Source of the DNA: CALCKW01 sp033852095
Lineage (GTDB): Bacteria > Pseudomonadota > Gammaproteobacteria > CALCKW01
DNA: 64,000 bases
Direction of reading: 5' to 3'
NCBI GenBank assembly: GCA_033852095.1
Contig: JAWSVD010000045.1
Location: 1 to 64,000 of the forward strand
Below the pieces are notes generated by a model. That model did not search any database and was not told where the DNA came from. It saw nothing but the letters and a program-made list of their open reading frames with translations. This document shows, piece after piece, positions 23,988 to 32,763 of this stretch. Both the position numbers and the translations under genes were made by a program. The number at the start of each line of letters is the position of its first letter. The stretch's first letter is position 1.

Positions 23988-25633
23988 ATTTTCCCCTCCT
24001 TCAGGAGCGCTTCCTCTGATTCTTTGCGCAGCTTGTATCGCTGCACCTTGCCCGTCTGGGTTTTAGGCAGAGCATCCATGAACCGTATTGAACGTGGGTA
24101 TTTGTAGGGTGCAATGGTTTTTTTAACGTGTTCCTGCAGTTGCAGCCTAGTCGCCTCAGTCGCCTGGCTTTGCTCGCGCAGTACAATATGGGCCTGTACT
24201 ATTTGGCCGCGTTGTTCATCCTTGCAGCCCACCACTGCGCATTCGAGCACATCGGGGTGGGCCAGCAGCGCCGCCTCCACCTCCGGGCCTGGAATGTTGT
24301 AGCCACTGGAGATAATCATGTCATCGTTGCGGGCGCAGAAATAAAAGTAACCCTGTTCGTCCTGTACAAAGGTATCGCCAGTGATGTTCCAGCCGCTCTC
24401 TACATAAGCGCTCTGGCGCTCGTCGTCCAGGTAGCGGCAGCCGGTGGGGCCGCGAACGGCGAGCCGCCCAGCTGTTCCTCTCGGCAGCTCGCGCATCTGC
24501 TCGTCGACTATCTTCGCCTCGTAGCCGGTCACGACTTTCCCAGTGCAGCCAGCTCGTGCGTCGTCCATGCGGTTGCTGATGAAAATATGCAGCAGCTCGG
24601 TAGCGCCTATGCCGTCGAGCATGGGTTTTCCGGTTTTTTGTTGCCACTGCTCAAAAACAGGCGCGGCCAAAGTCTCTCCGGCGGACACCGCACAGCGTAG
24701 CGAGGACAAATCGGCTCCCTCATCGATGGCGCGCATCATGACGCGGTAGGCCGTGGGTGCGGTAAAACAGATGGTTGCTCTGTGCCGCTCGATGATCTCA
24801 ACCATGTTCGCTGGGGAGGCCGTCTCCAGCAGTGTGGCTGTGGCACCAAAGCGCAGCGGGAAGATTGCCAGGCCACCCAGACCAAAGGTGAAAGCCAGTG
24901 GTGGCGAGCCGACAAAAACATCGCTGGGTTCGACTTGCAATACCTCTTTAGCGTAGCTATCGGCGATACTGAGCAGGTCTCGGTGAAAATGCATGGTCGC
25001 CTTGGGCTCGCCAGTAGTGCCGGAGGTGAATCCCAGCAGTGCCACGTCGTCGCGGCCGGTGCGCACGGCATCGAAATTCACGGCTTTGGCCAGCGCGGCT
25101 CGGTCCAGTTCTGCGTCGTGATTGAAGCTGCCATCAAAACTGACCACCCGCTCAAGATAGTCACTGTCTTGGGCGCAGGCCATGAGCTCTTCGGTCATCC
25201 TGTTGTCGCACAGGGCGAGCTTTATCTGCGCCTTGTCTATGATCTGTCGCAGCTCGGTTTCGCGCAACAGCGGCATGCTGTTGATCACCACCGCGCCGGC
25301 CTTGGTCGCGGCCAACCACGCCGCCACCATGGCGGGGTTGTTGGCGGATCGGATCAACACTCGGTTGCCCGGCAGCACGGCATAGTCTTCGACCAGCGCG
25401 TGCGCCAGGCGGTTTGTCCAGTCCGACAGTTCCTTATAGGTTCGCTGTCGCCCGTTGCCAATGAGAGCAACGTGATCGCCAAAGCCTTTGTCCACCATGG
25501 CGTCTGTCAGTACGCTGCCCACGTTGAGGTATTCCGGGTAGGGGAATGCCTCCATGAGATAGTGCGGTTGCGCGCCCTCGGGGGGCAGGCTATCGCGGGC
25601 AAAGGTGTCTATATGTGCACTGGGTCCTAACAT
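23984..25633 (-). CDS. 2-aminobenzoate-CoA ligase-like enzyme (benzoate-CoA ligase family)
   Basis: The 549-residue adenylate-forming enzyme carries the P-loop motif LLGFTSGTTGEPKATMHFH (near residue 200), later GIGATELLHIF, and the hinge and catalytic lysine region (KTQTGKVQRYKLR) at the C-terminus. The opening SAHIDTFARDSLPPEGAQPH resembles 2-aminobenzoate-CoA ligases of Azoarcus-type pathways. It would activate anthranilate to 2-aminobenzoyl-CoA with ATP. GGGAGA precedes the start. The neighbouring fused monooxygenase/reductase supports this substrate more than plain benzoate. Confidence 0.85.
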   Translation of the reverse strand: MLGPSAHIDTFARDSLPPEGAQPHYLMEAFPYPEYLNVGSVLTDAMVDKGFGDHVALIGNGRQRTYKELSDWTNRLAHALVEDYAVLPGNRVLIRSANNPAMVAAWLAATKAGAVVINSMPLLRETELRQIIDKAQIKLALCDNRMTEELMACAQDSDYLERVVSFDGSFNHDAELDRAALAKAVNFDAVRTGRDDVALLGFTSGTTGEPKATMHFHRDLLSIADSYAKEVLQVEPSDVFVGSPPLAFTFGLGGLAIFPLRFGATATLLETASPANMVEIIERHRATICFTAPTAYRVMMRAIDEGADLSSLRCAVSAGETLAAPVFEQWQQKTGKPMLDGIGATELLHIFISNRMDDARAGCTGKVVTGYEAKIVDEQMRELPRGTAGRLAVRGPTGCRYLDDERQSAYVESGWNITGDTFVQDEQGYFYFCARNDDMIISSGYNIPGPEVEAALLAHPDVLECAVVGCKDEQRGQIVQAHIVLREQSQATEATRLQLQEHVKKTIAPYKYPRSIRFMDALPKTQTGKVQRYKLRKESEEALLKEGKI

Positions 25634-25664
25634 GGTTGTTCTCCCGTGAACGCGCTTCTCAGGG

Positions 25665-26801
25665 TCAATCGCAGAGCACGCTTTTTGCGATGATCAATTT
25701 TTGTACGTCCGACGCACCTTCGTAGATGCGCAGGGCGCGAACTTCGCGGTACAACCCCTCCACGACTGAGCCCCTGCGCACGCCTTCTGCACCGTGCAGT
25801 TGCACCGCGGTGTCGATGGTGCGCTGGGCGGCCTCGGTGGCGTACAGTTTGGCCATGGCTGCTTCGCGGCTGGCTCGACCGGCGTGCTTGTCCTTGTGCC
25901 ATGCGGCGCGGTAGACCAGCAGGGCCGCCGCGTCGATATCGAGCGCCATGTCGGCGATGTGGCCGCGCACCATCTGCAGCTCGCTCAGTGGCGTACCGGC
26001 GATCTCGCGCTTATCGATATGCTGCAAGGTTGCCTGCAGTGCGCGTCTGGCCATGCCAAGTGCGGCGGCGCCCACCGTGCTGCGAAATACATCGAGCACG
26101 GCCATGGCCACAGCGAAGCCGCCGCCTGGCTGCCCAATCAGTGCGCTCTCAGGCAGCGTCATATCTGTGAATGATATGCGCGCTAGGGGGTGGGGGCTGA
26201 TGGTTTCAAGTCGCTCTTCAATTTGCAGTCCCGGCGTGTCTGCGGGTACTAGGAATGCAGACAGGCCTTTTGCGCCGGGCGCTTCACCGCTGCGAACAAA
26301 GACCGTGTATACGTCCGCGATGCCGCCGTTTGATATCCAGGTCTTTTCGCCGTTGAGCACATAAGATCTGCCGCTGCGTGCGGCCGTGCTGCTGATGTTG
26401 GCGACGTCGGATCCACTCGTTTGTTCGGTCAGCGCAAATGCCGCTATGGCGCCGCCGCTGCGGCTGCGCGTCAGCCACTGTTGCTGCTCTTGTGTGCCAA
26501 ATAAACTCACGGCGCCCATGCCCAGACCCTGCATGGCGAATGAAAAATCAGCCAGTGCGTCGTGGCGGGCGAGGGTCTCGCGAATCAAGCACAGGCTGCG
26601 CACGTCCAGGGTCTCACTTGCCGTTGCGCCACTGTGTTGCAGAAATCCCGCGGCACCGAGTGAACGGACCAGCTCACGACAGGTCTGATCGACATCCCCG
26701 AGATCTAGGGGCAGGTTCAGGCCGCACCACTCATCGAGGGACTGCACCAGTTGCTGGTGCTGAGAATCTAAAAATGGCCAGTTCAAGTAGCTCTTGTCCA
26801 T
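25665..26801 (-). CDS. Acyl-CoA dehydrogenase (operon copy)
   Basis: The 378-residue FAD enzyme has the acyl-CoA dehydrogenase signatures AFALTEQTSGSDVANIS and KTWISNGGIADVYTV, and the C-terminal QLHGAEGVRRGSVVEGLYRE with IYEGASDVQKLIIAK. The start is the ATG at 26801, four bases after the crotonase stop and preceded by AGGAGA; the frame stays open further upstream only through antisense-like sequence. It probably oxidises a ring or ring-opened CoA ester in 2-aminobenzoate breakdown. It is strikingly similar along its full length to the second dehydrogenase at 31620-32759. Confidence 0.92.
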   Translation of the reverse strand: MDKSYLNWPFLDSQHQQLVQSLDEWCGLNLPLDLGDVDQTCRELVRSLGAAGFLQHSGATASETLDVRSLCLIRETLARHDALADFSFAMQGLGMGAVSLFGTQEQQQWLTRSRSGGAIAAFALTEQTSGSDVANISSTAARSGRSYVLNGEKTWISNGGIADVYTVFVRSGEAPGAKGLSAFLVPADTPGLQIEERLETISPHPLARISFTDMTLPESALIGQPGGGFAVAMAVLDVFRSTVGAAALGMARRALQATLQHIDKREIAGTPLSELQMVRGHIADMALDIDAAALLVYRAAWHKDKHAGRASREAAMAKLYATEAAQRTIDTAVQLHGAEGVRRGSVVEGLYREVRALRIYEGASDVQKLIIAKSVLCD

Positions 26802-26805
26802 CAGC

Positions 26806-27618
26806 TCAGTCTCCTTTGAAAGAAGGTTTTTCTTTGCGCAGCAATGCCTCGTAGGCTCGCTTGAAATCGGCTGTTTGCATGCAGATGGCCTGCGCCTGCG
26901 CCTCGGCCTCAATGGCCTGCTCGGGCGACATGTTCCACTCGTGTGCCAGGGCTGTCTTGGTGATGCCATGGGCGAAGGTCGGTCCCTCGGCAATGCGCTG
27001 GGCCAGGGATAATGCTTGCTCTTGCAGCGCCGCTGCCGGGTGCAGTGCATTGTAGAAGCCCCAATTCAGGCCCTCAGCGGCGCTCATGCTTCTGCCGGTG
27101 TAGAGCAGTTCCGCCGCGCGGCCCTGGCCGATGATGCGGGGCAGGATGGCGCAGGCGCCCATGTCACAACCCGCCAGGCCCACGCGGGTAAACAAAAAGG
27201 CCGTTTTGGCTTCTGGAGTGGCGAGCCGAAGATCAGCGGCCATGGCGATTATCGCGCCGGCGCCGACGCAGACGCCGTCCACGGCAGCGATGATCGGTTT
27301 TCGGCAACCCAGCATGGCTTTGATCAAATCACCGCTCATGCGGGTAAAGGCCAACAGCCCTTTCATGTCTTTTTCCAGCAAGGGTGCAATGATCTCGTGA
27401 ACATCACCGCCGGAGCAAAAATTGCCACCCTGTGAAGCGAAGACCACAACGTCAATCTCGTCCGCGTAGGGCAGCGCTCTAAAGGTGTCGCGCAGCTCGG
27501 CGTAACTCTCAAAGCTCAGTGGGTTTTTGCGCTCGGGTCGATTGAGTTGCAGCGTTGCAACTCTGTTCTCAACGCTCCACAGAAAGTGTTTGGCTTTAAA
27601 ATTATTGAGATCAATCAT
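26806..27618 (-). CDS. Crotonase-fold (enoyl-CoA hydratase/isomerase family) protein with atypical active site
   Basis: The 270-residue protein has the crotonase fold: LNRPERKNPLSFESY, the oxyanion segment GNFCSGGDVHEI near residue 66, and AAVDGVCVGAGAIIAMAADL near 112. The two glutamates that make a hydratase (in GGGCE and the following QPE segment) are absent: the matching places read GAGAI and TRVG. An Asp appears in the GCDMGACAILPR segment, reminiscent of crotonase-fold enzymes that use Asp for other chemistry. It overlaps the MarR stop by 8 bases and precedes the dehydrogenase by four bases. Ring cleavage or isomerisation is possible. Confidence 0.85.
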   Translation of the reverse strand: MIDLNNFKAKHFLWSVENRVATLQLNRPERKNPLSFESYAELRDTFRALPYADEIDVVVFASQGGNFCSGGDVHEIIAPLLEKDMKGLLAFTRMSGDLIKAMLGCRKPIIAAVDGVCVGAGAIIAMAADLRLATPEAKTAFLFTRVGLAGCDMGACAILPRIIGQGRAAELLYTGRSMSAAEGLNWGFYNALHPAAALQEQALSLAQRIAEGPTFAHGITKTALAHEWNMSPEQAIEAEAQAQAICMQTADFKRAYEALLRKEKPSFKGD

Positions 27619-28054
27619 GGGGGGTCTTCCGCAGCGGGGCCAAGGAGCTTTCTATGCTGGCTAGATCTGTTTCGTCTAAACTTTGAAACAGTTCATCTAC
27701 CCATGCTTCATGCGCTTGAGCCATGTGCGTGAAGGCTTCTGTGCCCGCGAGGCTCAGTTGCACGCGGGTCGCTCTGCGGTCACCGTCTACCGATACCCGT
27801 TGTACCTGTCCGTCTGCCTCCAGCCGGTCGATGATGCCCGTGACGTTGCCATTGGACACCATCAGCTGATCAGACAGTTCGGACATTTTCAAGCCACTCG
27901 GTGTCCTGGAGAGGGCAGACATAACATCAAACCTTGGCAGTGTGGTGTCGAATTCGAGCCGCAGTTTGTTGCGCAGCTGTGTCTCAATATGTTTGCTGGT
28001 TTTTAGCAGCTGCAGCCACAGCCTGAGCCGTTGTTTGCTGGCACTGGAATTCAT
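27611..28054 (-). CDS. MarR family transcriptional regulator
   Basis: This 147-residue regulator has the MarR winged helix: TLPRFDVMSALSRTPSGLKM, the recognition helix in ELSDQLMVSNGNVTGIIDRL, and the wing VQRVSVDGDRRATRVQLS. Aromatic-pathway MarR proteins are usually repressors released by CoA thioesters of the substrate. The start has GGAGGAG upstream and overlaps the SDR stop as ATGA. It lies inside the operon it probably controls, which would give self-limiting expression. The inverted repeat near 31232-31262 is a candidate operator. Confidence 0.9.
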   Translation of the reverse strand: MNSSASKQRLRLWLQLLKTSKHIETQLRNKLRLEFDTTLPRFDVMSALSRTPSGLKMSELSDQLMVSNGNVTGIIDRLEADGQVQRVSVDGDRRATRVQLSLAGTEAFTHMAQAHEAWVDELFQSLDETDLASIESSLAPLRKTPHD

Positions 28055-28797
28055 AGTTCTCCTCCGGCGATAGGCAGCGCCTGGCCGTTGATGCCAGAAG
28101 AAGTCTCGGCGCAGATCCAGAGCACAGCGGCCGCAACTTCCTCCGCTGTTATCAAACGATTCTGTGGGTTGTGTTTGCTCAGCTCTTGTCTTGCCGACGC
28201 CCTGTCCATGCCTGTCACCGCGCTTATCTTCACGATGCTCGCATCCGTCATCGGGGTGTCTAAAAAGCTCGGGCACAGGGCGTTGGCGGTGATGCCGGTG
28301 TTGGCGACATCTTTGGCCACGGCGCGGGCCAGGCCAACGACACCGTGTTTGGCAGCAGAGTAGGCGGCCGTGTAGGCGTAGCCCTTGAGGCCGGCTGTGG
28401 AGGCGATGGAGATCAGCCTGCCCCAGTCTTCTGGCATGCGCTTGCGCGCTTCGCGCCAAGTCAAAAACACACCTGTTAAGTTGGTGCCGATCATCGCCTG
28501 CCAGTCCGCCATAGTGGTTCTTTCGAAGGGTTTACTGACGGCTGTGCCAGCGTTGGCAATCGCGATGTCCACCGTGCCCATGTCGTCGAAAAGCTCTATC
28601 ACCTCCGCCTCGACGCTGATATCACAGAGGCGATAGTCAATGTTGAGGTGTTGGGCTGCGACCGCCTGCAGCGGTTGTTCGCGCCTGCCGCAGATGGTCA
28701 CAACAGCGCCCGCCTCCGCCAGTACTGTGGCGATTGTGGCGCCGGCGCCGCTGCCGCCGCCCGTGACCAGCGCGCGCTTTCCCTGTAAATCCGTCAT
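28051..28797 (-). CDS. Short-chain dehydrogenase/reductase (3-hydroxyacyl-CoA type)
   Basis: This 248-residue SDR has the cofactor motif TGGGSGAG near residue 12, NAG near 84, the catalytic Ser (SIASTAG) and YSAAK near 153. An acidic residue is not evident after strand 2, where CGRR suggests possible NADP(H) preference. It probably oxidises or reduces a hydroxy/keto CoA ester after ring reduction. Its ATG overlaps the monooxygenase/reductase stop as ATGA, and its stop overlaps the MarR start in the same way, indicating tight translational coupling. Confidence 0.88.
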   Translation of the reverse strand: MTDLQGKRALVTGGGSGAGATIATVLAEAGAVVTICGRREQPLQAVAAQHLNIDYRLCDISVEAEVIELFDDMGTVDIAIANAGTAVSKPFERTTMADWQAMIGTNLTGVFLTWREARKRMPEDWGRLISIASTAGLKGYAYTAAYSAAKHGVVGLARAVAKDVANTGITANALCPSFLDTPMTDASIVKISAVTGMDRASARQELSKHNPQNRLITAEEVAAAVLWICAETSSGINGQALPIAGGEL

Positions 28798-31079
28798 TGT
28801 TGCATCCCGATGCCTTCGCCACGTTCCACCAATCGCTGCATTTGATCTCGACCCGCCGCGTAAGGTTTGGGCCAGAGATCACTCTCTTGGCCGAGCAGAG
28901 CCGAGGCCTGCAGCGTCCAATAGGGGTTGGCCAGGTGGGGGCGGCCCAGGCAGACAAGATCGGCGCGGCCGGCCATCAAGATTGAGTTGACGTGATCCGG
29001 GGAGTAGATGTTGCCCACCGCCATGGTGGCAATGTCGAGCTCGTTGCGAATGCGATCGGAGAAGGGGGTTTGAAACATCCGCCCGTATTCAGGTGTCGCG
29101 GCTACGCTGGTCTGACCTGCAGAGACGTCGATGATGTCCGCTCCTGCGCGGTGAAAAGCACTGGCGATCTCCACCGCGTCTGCCGGGCTGATGCCGTCGC
29201 CCTGCAGCCAATCATGGGCGGAAATGCGCACTGACAGGGGGCGCTCGGCCGGCCAGACTTTGCGAAGTGCGCCGAACACACTTAAGGGGAAGCGCAGCCG
29301 GTTGGCGAGGCAGCCGCCGTAGTTGTCCTCACGTGTGTTGGACACGGGTGAGATGAAACTGGAGAGCAAGTAGCCGTGCGCAGCGTGCAATTCGAGCATA
29401 TCAAAACCCGCCCTGGCCGCCATCTCGGCAGCGCGAACAAAGGCCTCGGTGGTCTGCTCCATGTCCTCTTGGCTCATGGCGCGAGGTGTTTGATTGGCTT
29501 CGGACCAGGGGATGCTCGATGCGGAGATAAGCGGCCAGTTGCCGGTTTCTAGCGGCGCGTCCATGGTCTCCCAGCCAAGCTGAGTGGAGCCCTTTCGTCC
29601 CGCGTGCCCTAGTTGGCAGCAGAGTTTGGCTTTGGTCTCTGTGTGCACGAAATCACAGAGCCGGCGCCAGGCTGTCTCGTGTTCGGGGGCATACAGGCCG
29701 GGGCAGCCAGGTGTGATGCGCGCGTCTGCCGAGACGCAGGTCATCTCGGTATAGACAAGCCCAGCGCCCCCTTTGGCGCGCTCGGCGTAATGGCTGAAAT
29801 GCCAATCTGTTGGGCAGCCCTGATTGGCCTTGTACTGCGCCATGGGTGAGACAACGATGCGGTTGACGAGCTGGAATTCGCGCAGTTTGTAGGGGGCGAA
29901 CATCGGCGCGCTGAGCGAATTGACACCGGCCTGTTGTTGAAACCACTGCTCTGCACCCTGCAACCAGTGTGGGTCGCGAAGTCTGAGGTTTTCGTGGCTG
30001 ATGCGCTGGCTGCGAGTCAGCAGAGCGTAGTTAAACTGCACCGGGTCCATGTCCAGGTAGCGTTCGATTTGTTCAAACCACTCTGTGGAGTTTCTCGCGG
30101 CCGACTGCAGGCGCAGGACCTCTACGCGGCGCTCCTGCTGGTAGCGATCGAAAGCGCGCTCGAGGTTATCTTCCGTGTCGATGTACGTGGCCAGGGCAAT
30201 CGCGCTTTCCATGGCCAGTTTGGTGCCTGATCCGATGGAAAAATGTGCGGTTGCCGATGCATCCCCGAGTAAGACGATGTTTTGATGGTGCCATCGAGTA
30301 CACAAGACCCGCGGGAAGTTTATCCACGCTGATCCGCGAATGTGACCGGCGTTGCTGAGCAGTGAGTGGCCGCCGAGGTGTTTGGCGAAGATGTCTTCGC
30401 AGATGGCAATGCTCTGATCCTGACTCAGCTTGTCAAAGCCGAAATTTTCATAGGTCTGCTGTGAGCACTCGATGATGAAGGTAGCTGTCTGCTCGTCGAA
30501 TTGATAGGCATGTGCCCAGACCCAGCCGTGTTCGGTCTGCTCAAAAATAAAGCTGAAGGCATTGTCGAATTTTTGCTGTGTGCCAAGCCAAACAAATTTA
30601 CAAGTGCGGATGTTTATGTTTGCATCGAAATGTTCGCTCAGGGCGCTGCGCACTGGCGAGTTGATGCCGTCAGCGGCCACCACTAGATCGTAGTTGTGGC
30701 GGTAGTGTTCGATGTCTTCAGCCGGTGTTTCGAAGTGAATTGTTATGCCGAGCTCGAGGCAGCGCGCTTGTAAAATAAGCAGCAGTTTTTTTCGGCCAAT
30801 GCCACAGAAGCCGTGTCCCGTCGAAACGGTTCTATTGCCGCGGTGGTAGACGCTGATGTCGTCCCAATAGGCAAAATGGTCGCGGATTTCTTTGGCGCTG
30901 ATCGGGTCATTGGCGGCGAGATTGTCCAGCGTCTCATCCGACAGTACAACGCCCCAGCCGAAGGTGTCGTCGGCTTTGTTCCGCTCTATCACCTCGATGG
31001 CCATATGGGGGCAGCGTAACTTCAGGCTGATCGCGAAATAGAGCCCTGCCGGGCCGCCTCCAAGACAAGCGATGTTCAT
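28794..31079 (-). CDS. 2-aminobenzoyl-CoA monooxygenase/reductase (fused FAD monooxygenase + OYE-type reductase)
   Basis: The 761-residue protein is a fusion. The N-terminal half is an FAD monooxygenase (NIACLGGGPAGLYFA at the start and the FAD site VLLGDASATAHFSIGSG near residue 280). The C-terminal half, from about residue 395, is an old-yellow-enzyme-like reductase (LVNRIVVSPMAQY, ELHAAHGYLLSSFISPVSN, NYGG). This layout is that of 2-aminobenzoyl-CoA monooxygenase/reductase of Azoarcus evansii; salicyloyl-CoA 5-hydroxylase is a relative. It hydroxylates and then reduces the ring, giving a non-aromatic 2-amino-5-oxo-cyclohexene CoA ester. The start at 31079 has CGGAGAAA upstream; the longer open frame lacks support. 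Confidence 0.88.
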   Translation of the reverse strand: MNIACLGGGPAGLYFAISLKLRCPHMAIEVIERNKADDTFGWGVVLSDETLDNLAANDPISAKEIRDHFAYWDDISVYHRGNRTVSTGHGFCGIGRKKLLLILQARCLELGITIHFETPAEDIEHYRHNYDLVVAADGINSPVRSALSEHFDANINIRTCKFVWLGTQQKFDNAFSFIFEQTEHGWVWAHAYQFDEQTATFIIECSQQTYENFGFDKLSQDQSIAICEDIFAKHLGGHSLLSNAGHIRGSAWINFPRVLCTRWHHQNIVLLGDASATAHFSIGSGTKLAMESAIALATYIDTEDNLERAFDRYQQERRVEVLRLQSAARNSTEWFEQIERYLDMDPVQFNYALLTRSQRISHENLRLRDPHWLQGAEQWFQQQAGVNSLSAPMFAPYKLREFQLVNRIVVSPMAQYKANQGCPTDWHFSHYAERAKGGAGLVYTEMTCVSADARITPGCPGLYAPEHETAWRRLCDFVHTETKAKLCCQLGHAGRKGSTQLGWETMDAPLETGNWPLISASSIPWSEANQTPRAMSQEDMEQTTEAFVRAAEMAARAGFDMLELHAAHGYLLSSFISPVSNTREDNYGGCLANRLRFPLSVFGALRKVWPAERPLSVRISAHDWLQGDGISPADAVEIASAFHRAGADIIDVSAGQTSVAATPEYGRMFQTPFSDRIRNELDIATMAVGNIYSPDHVNSILMAGRADLVCLGRPHLANPYWTLQASALLGQESDLWPKPYAAGRDQMQRLVERGEGIGMQQ

Positions 31080-31209
31080 GGCTGTTTCTCCGTATAGCGC
31101 GTCGGTATCCGTGAATGCCGGTTGCCCGTTTTTAGTGTCCGCTCGGGTGATGGTGAGGCGCCTCGCAATGCCGGCCCACCAATCGCCCCAAAAGACGCTG
31201 TTGAAGCTC

Positions 31210-31262
31210 AGTATGGAGGCAGGGAAAATAAACTTCAAGCATAAAACATATAGGTTTGAAGT
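31210..31262 (-). promoter_or_regulatory. Candidate promoter and MarR operator of the 2-aminobenzoate operon
   Basis: On the minus strand a -35 like TTGAAG (31238-31233) is followed after 17 bases by a -10 like CATACT (31215-31210), about 130 bases before the monooxygenase/reductase start. The -35 box is one arm of a perfect 7-bp inverted repeat, ACTTCAA / TTGAAGT, at 31232-31238 and 31256-31262. A repressor bound there would block RNA polymerase. The match to MarR is inferred from position. Confidence 0.45.
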
Positions 31263-31619
31263 AAGTGCCCGGAGAGTGCTGTTGTGAACAAATCAGCAGC
31301 CTAGAAAAATCTGGCTGTTTGCATCGAGGTCGCTCAAACGAGAGCCAGTTGACAGGATGATTCTGGAGCAGGGCCCATGGCGCTGGTGCTACGAGCCACG
31401 CAGTGTTCAGACACTGTTTCTTGCGGCTCTAGCTGTGATTACGGCTGGGAGTTTGGGTGAGAGCGGGGTTTTTCGCCCACCGTCGGTGCATTGTGCGTTT
31501 GCGCCCCGCAGGCGCCGGCGGCGGCGCGTTTACTCCAGTAGGCCGCTTTGCTGTTTTTGGCCTTCTGTTGGTGCAAGCGTCGCTGTATGAGGGGCAGTGC
31601 CAGTAGTGCGTTGTGCGGG
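31263..31619. other. Gene-poor gap between the second dehydrogenase and the operon promoter
   Basis: No gene is supported in these 357 bases. Short open stretches are GC-rich and lack ribosome-binding sites. Transcripts from the upstream dehydrogenase could run through this region into the main operon. No terminator with a T-run was found. Confidence 0.45.
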
Positions 31620-32759
31620 TTATCCGCCGAGCACACTTTTGGCGATGATCAGCTTTTGCACATCCGATGCGCCCTCGTAGATTCGCAGGGATCGAATCTC
31701 CCGGTACAGATTCGCCACGACGGATCCCTTGCGAAGCCCTTCTGCCCCGTGCAGTTGCACCGCTGTGTCGATGATTCGCTGCGCCGCCTCCGTGGCGTGT
31801 AGCTTCGCCATGGCGGCCTCTCGGCTGGCCCTTCCGGCGTGCTTGTCCTTGCGCCACGCTGCGCGGTAGACGAGCAGCGCTGCAGCGTCGATATCAAGTG
31901 CCATGTCGGCGACGTGGCCCTGCACCATTTGCAATTCGCTAAGAGAGCCACCAAAAAGTTTGCGTTTAGCGCAGTGTTGCTGAGTTTCCAGCAGTGCGCG
32001 TCGGCCCATGCCAAGAGCGGCGGCCCCCACGGTACTGCGGAACACGTCGAGCACCGCCATGGCTATCGCGAGTCCGCCGCCGGCCCGGCCAATCAGTGCG
32101 CTGTGGGGGACTTGCATGTCAGTGAATGAGATACGGGCGAGGGGGTGAGGGCTAATGGTTTCTAGGCGCTCGACCACCTGCAGCCCAGCTGTGTCAGCTG
32201 GCACTAGAAAAGCAGAAAGGCCTTTGCCGCCAGGGGCTTCGCCGGTGCGCGCAAGCACTGTATACACATCGGCAATGCCGCCGTTTGATATCCACGTTTT
32301 TTCGCCGTTGAGCAGGTAGCCTGTTGCATTGGCTTCGGCGGCGGTGCTGATGTTGGCGAGATCCGAACCGCTCGCTTGCTCGGTCAGTGCGAAAGCGGGC
32401 AGGGCACTGCCTGCGCGGGTGCGCGGCAGCCAGCGTTGCTGCTCCGTGTTGCCAAACAGACTGACGGCCCCCATGCCCAGGCCTTGCATGGCAAACACAA
32501 AGTCCGCCAGGGCATCGTGACGGGCCAGTGTCTCGCGGATGAGGCAGAGGCTGCGCACGTCCATTGACTCGCCCGCGGGCGCGCCGCTGTGTAACAGGAA
32601 GCCCGCTTCCCCGAGGGCGCTGACCAGCTCGCGACAGGTTTGATCGACATCGCTGTGGTCAACGGGCAGGTTACGGCTGCACCAAGCGTCGAGCATGATG
32701 ACCAGTTGGCGGTGGTGCGGGTCAAAAAAAGGCCAGTCCAAGAAGCTTCGGTCAATCAT
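31620..32759 (-). CDS. Acyl-CoA dehydrogenase (second, duplicated copy)
   Basis: This 379-residue FAD enzyme aligns end to end with the dehydrogenase at 25665-26801, sharing long identical runs such as DVRSLCLIRETLARHDALAD, GEKTWISNGGIADVYTV, ETISPHPLARISFTDM and VFRSTVGAAALGM. By eye well over two thirds of residues agree. An AGGGGA site precedes its ATG. The sequence just upstream is the remains of a crotonase gene, so this copy came from duplication of the crotonase/dehydrogenase pair. It could form a mixed complex with the operon copy or act on a second intermediate. Confidence 0.9.
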   Translation of the reverse strand: MIDRSFLDWPFFDPHHRQLVIMLDAWCSRNLPVDHSDVDQTCRELVSALGEAGFLLHSGAPAGESMDVRSLCLIRETLARHDALADFVFAMQGLGMGAVSLFGNTEQQRWLPRTRAGSALPAFALTEQASGSDLANISTAAEANATGYLLNGEKTWISNGGIADVYTVLARTGEAPGGKGLSAFLVPADTAGLQVVERLETISPHPLARISFTDMQVPHSALIGRAGGGLAIAMAVLDVFRSTVGAAALGMGRRALLETQQHCAKRKLFGGSLSELQMVQGHVADMALDIDAAALLVYRAAWRKDKHAGRASREAAMAKLHATEAAQRIIDTAVQLHGAEGLRKGSVVANLYREIRSLRIYEGASDVQKLIIAKSVLGG

Positions 32760-32763
32760 TTCA

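Noticed and set aside
22681..31079. Tryptophan-to-kynurenine-to-anthranilate pathway
   Set aside because: Only a formamidase-like hydrolase is present; no tryptophan dioxygenase or kynureninase is in the window, so the full route cannot be claimed.
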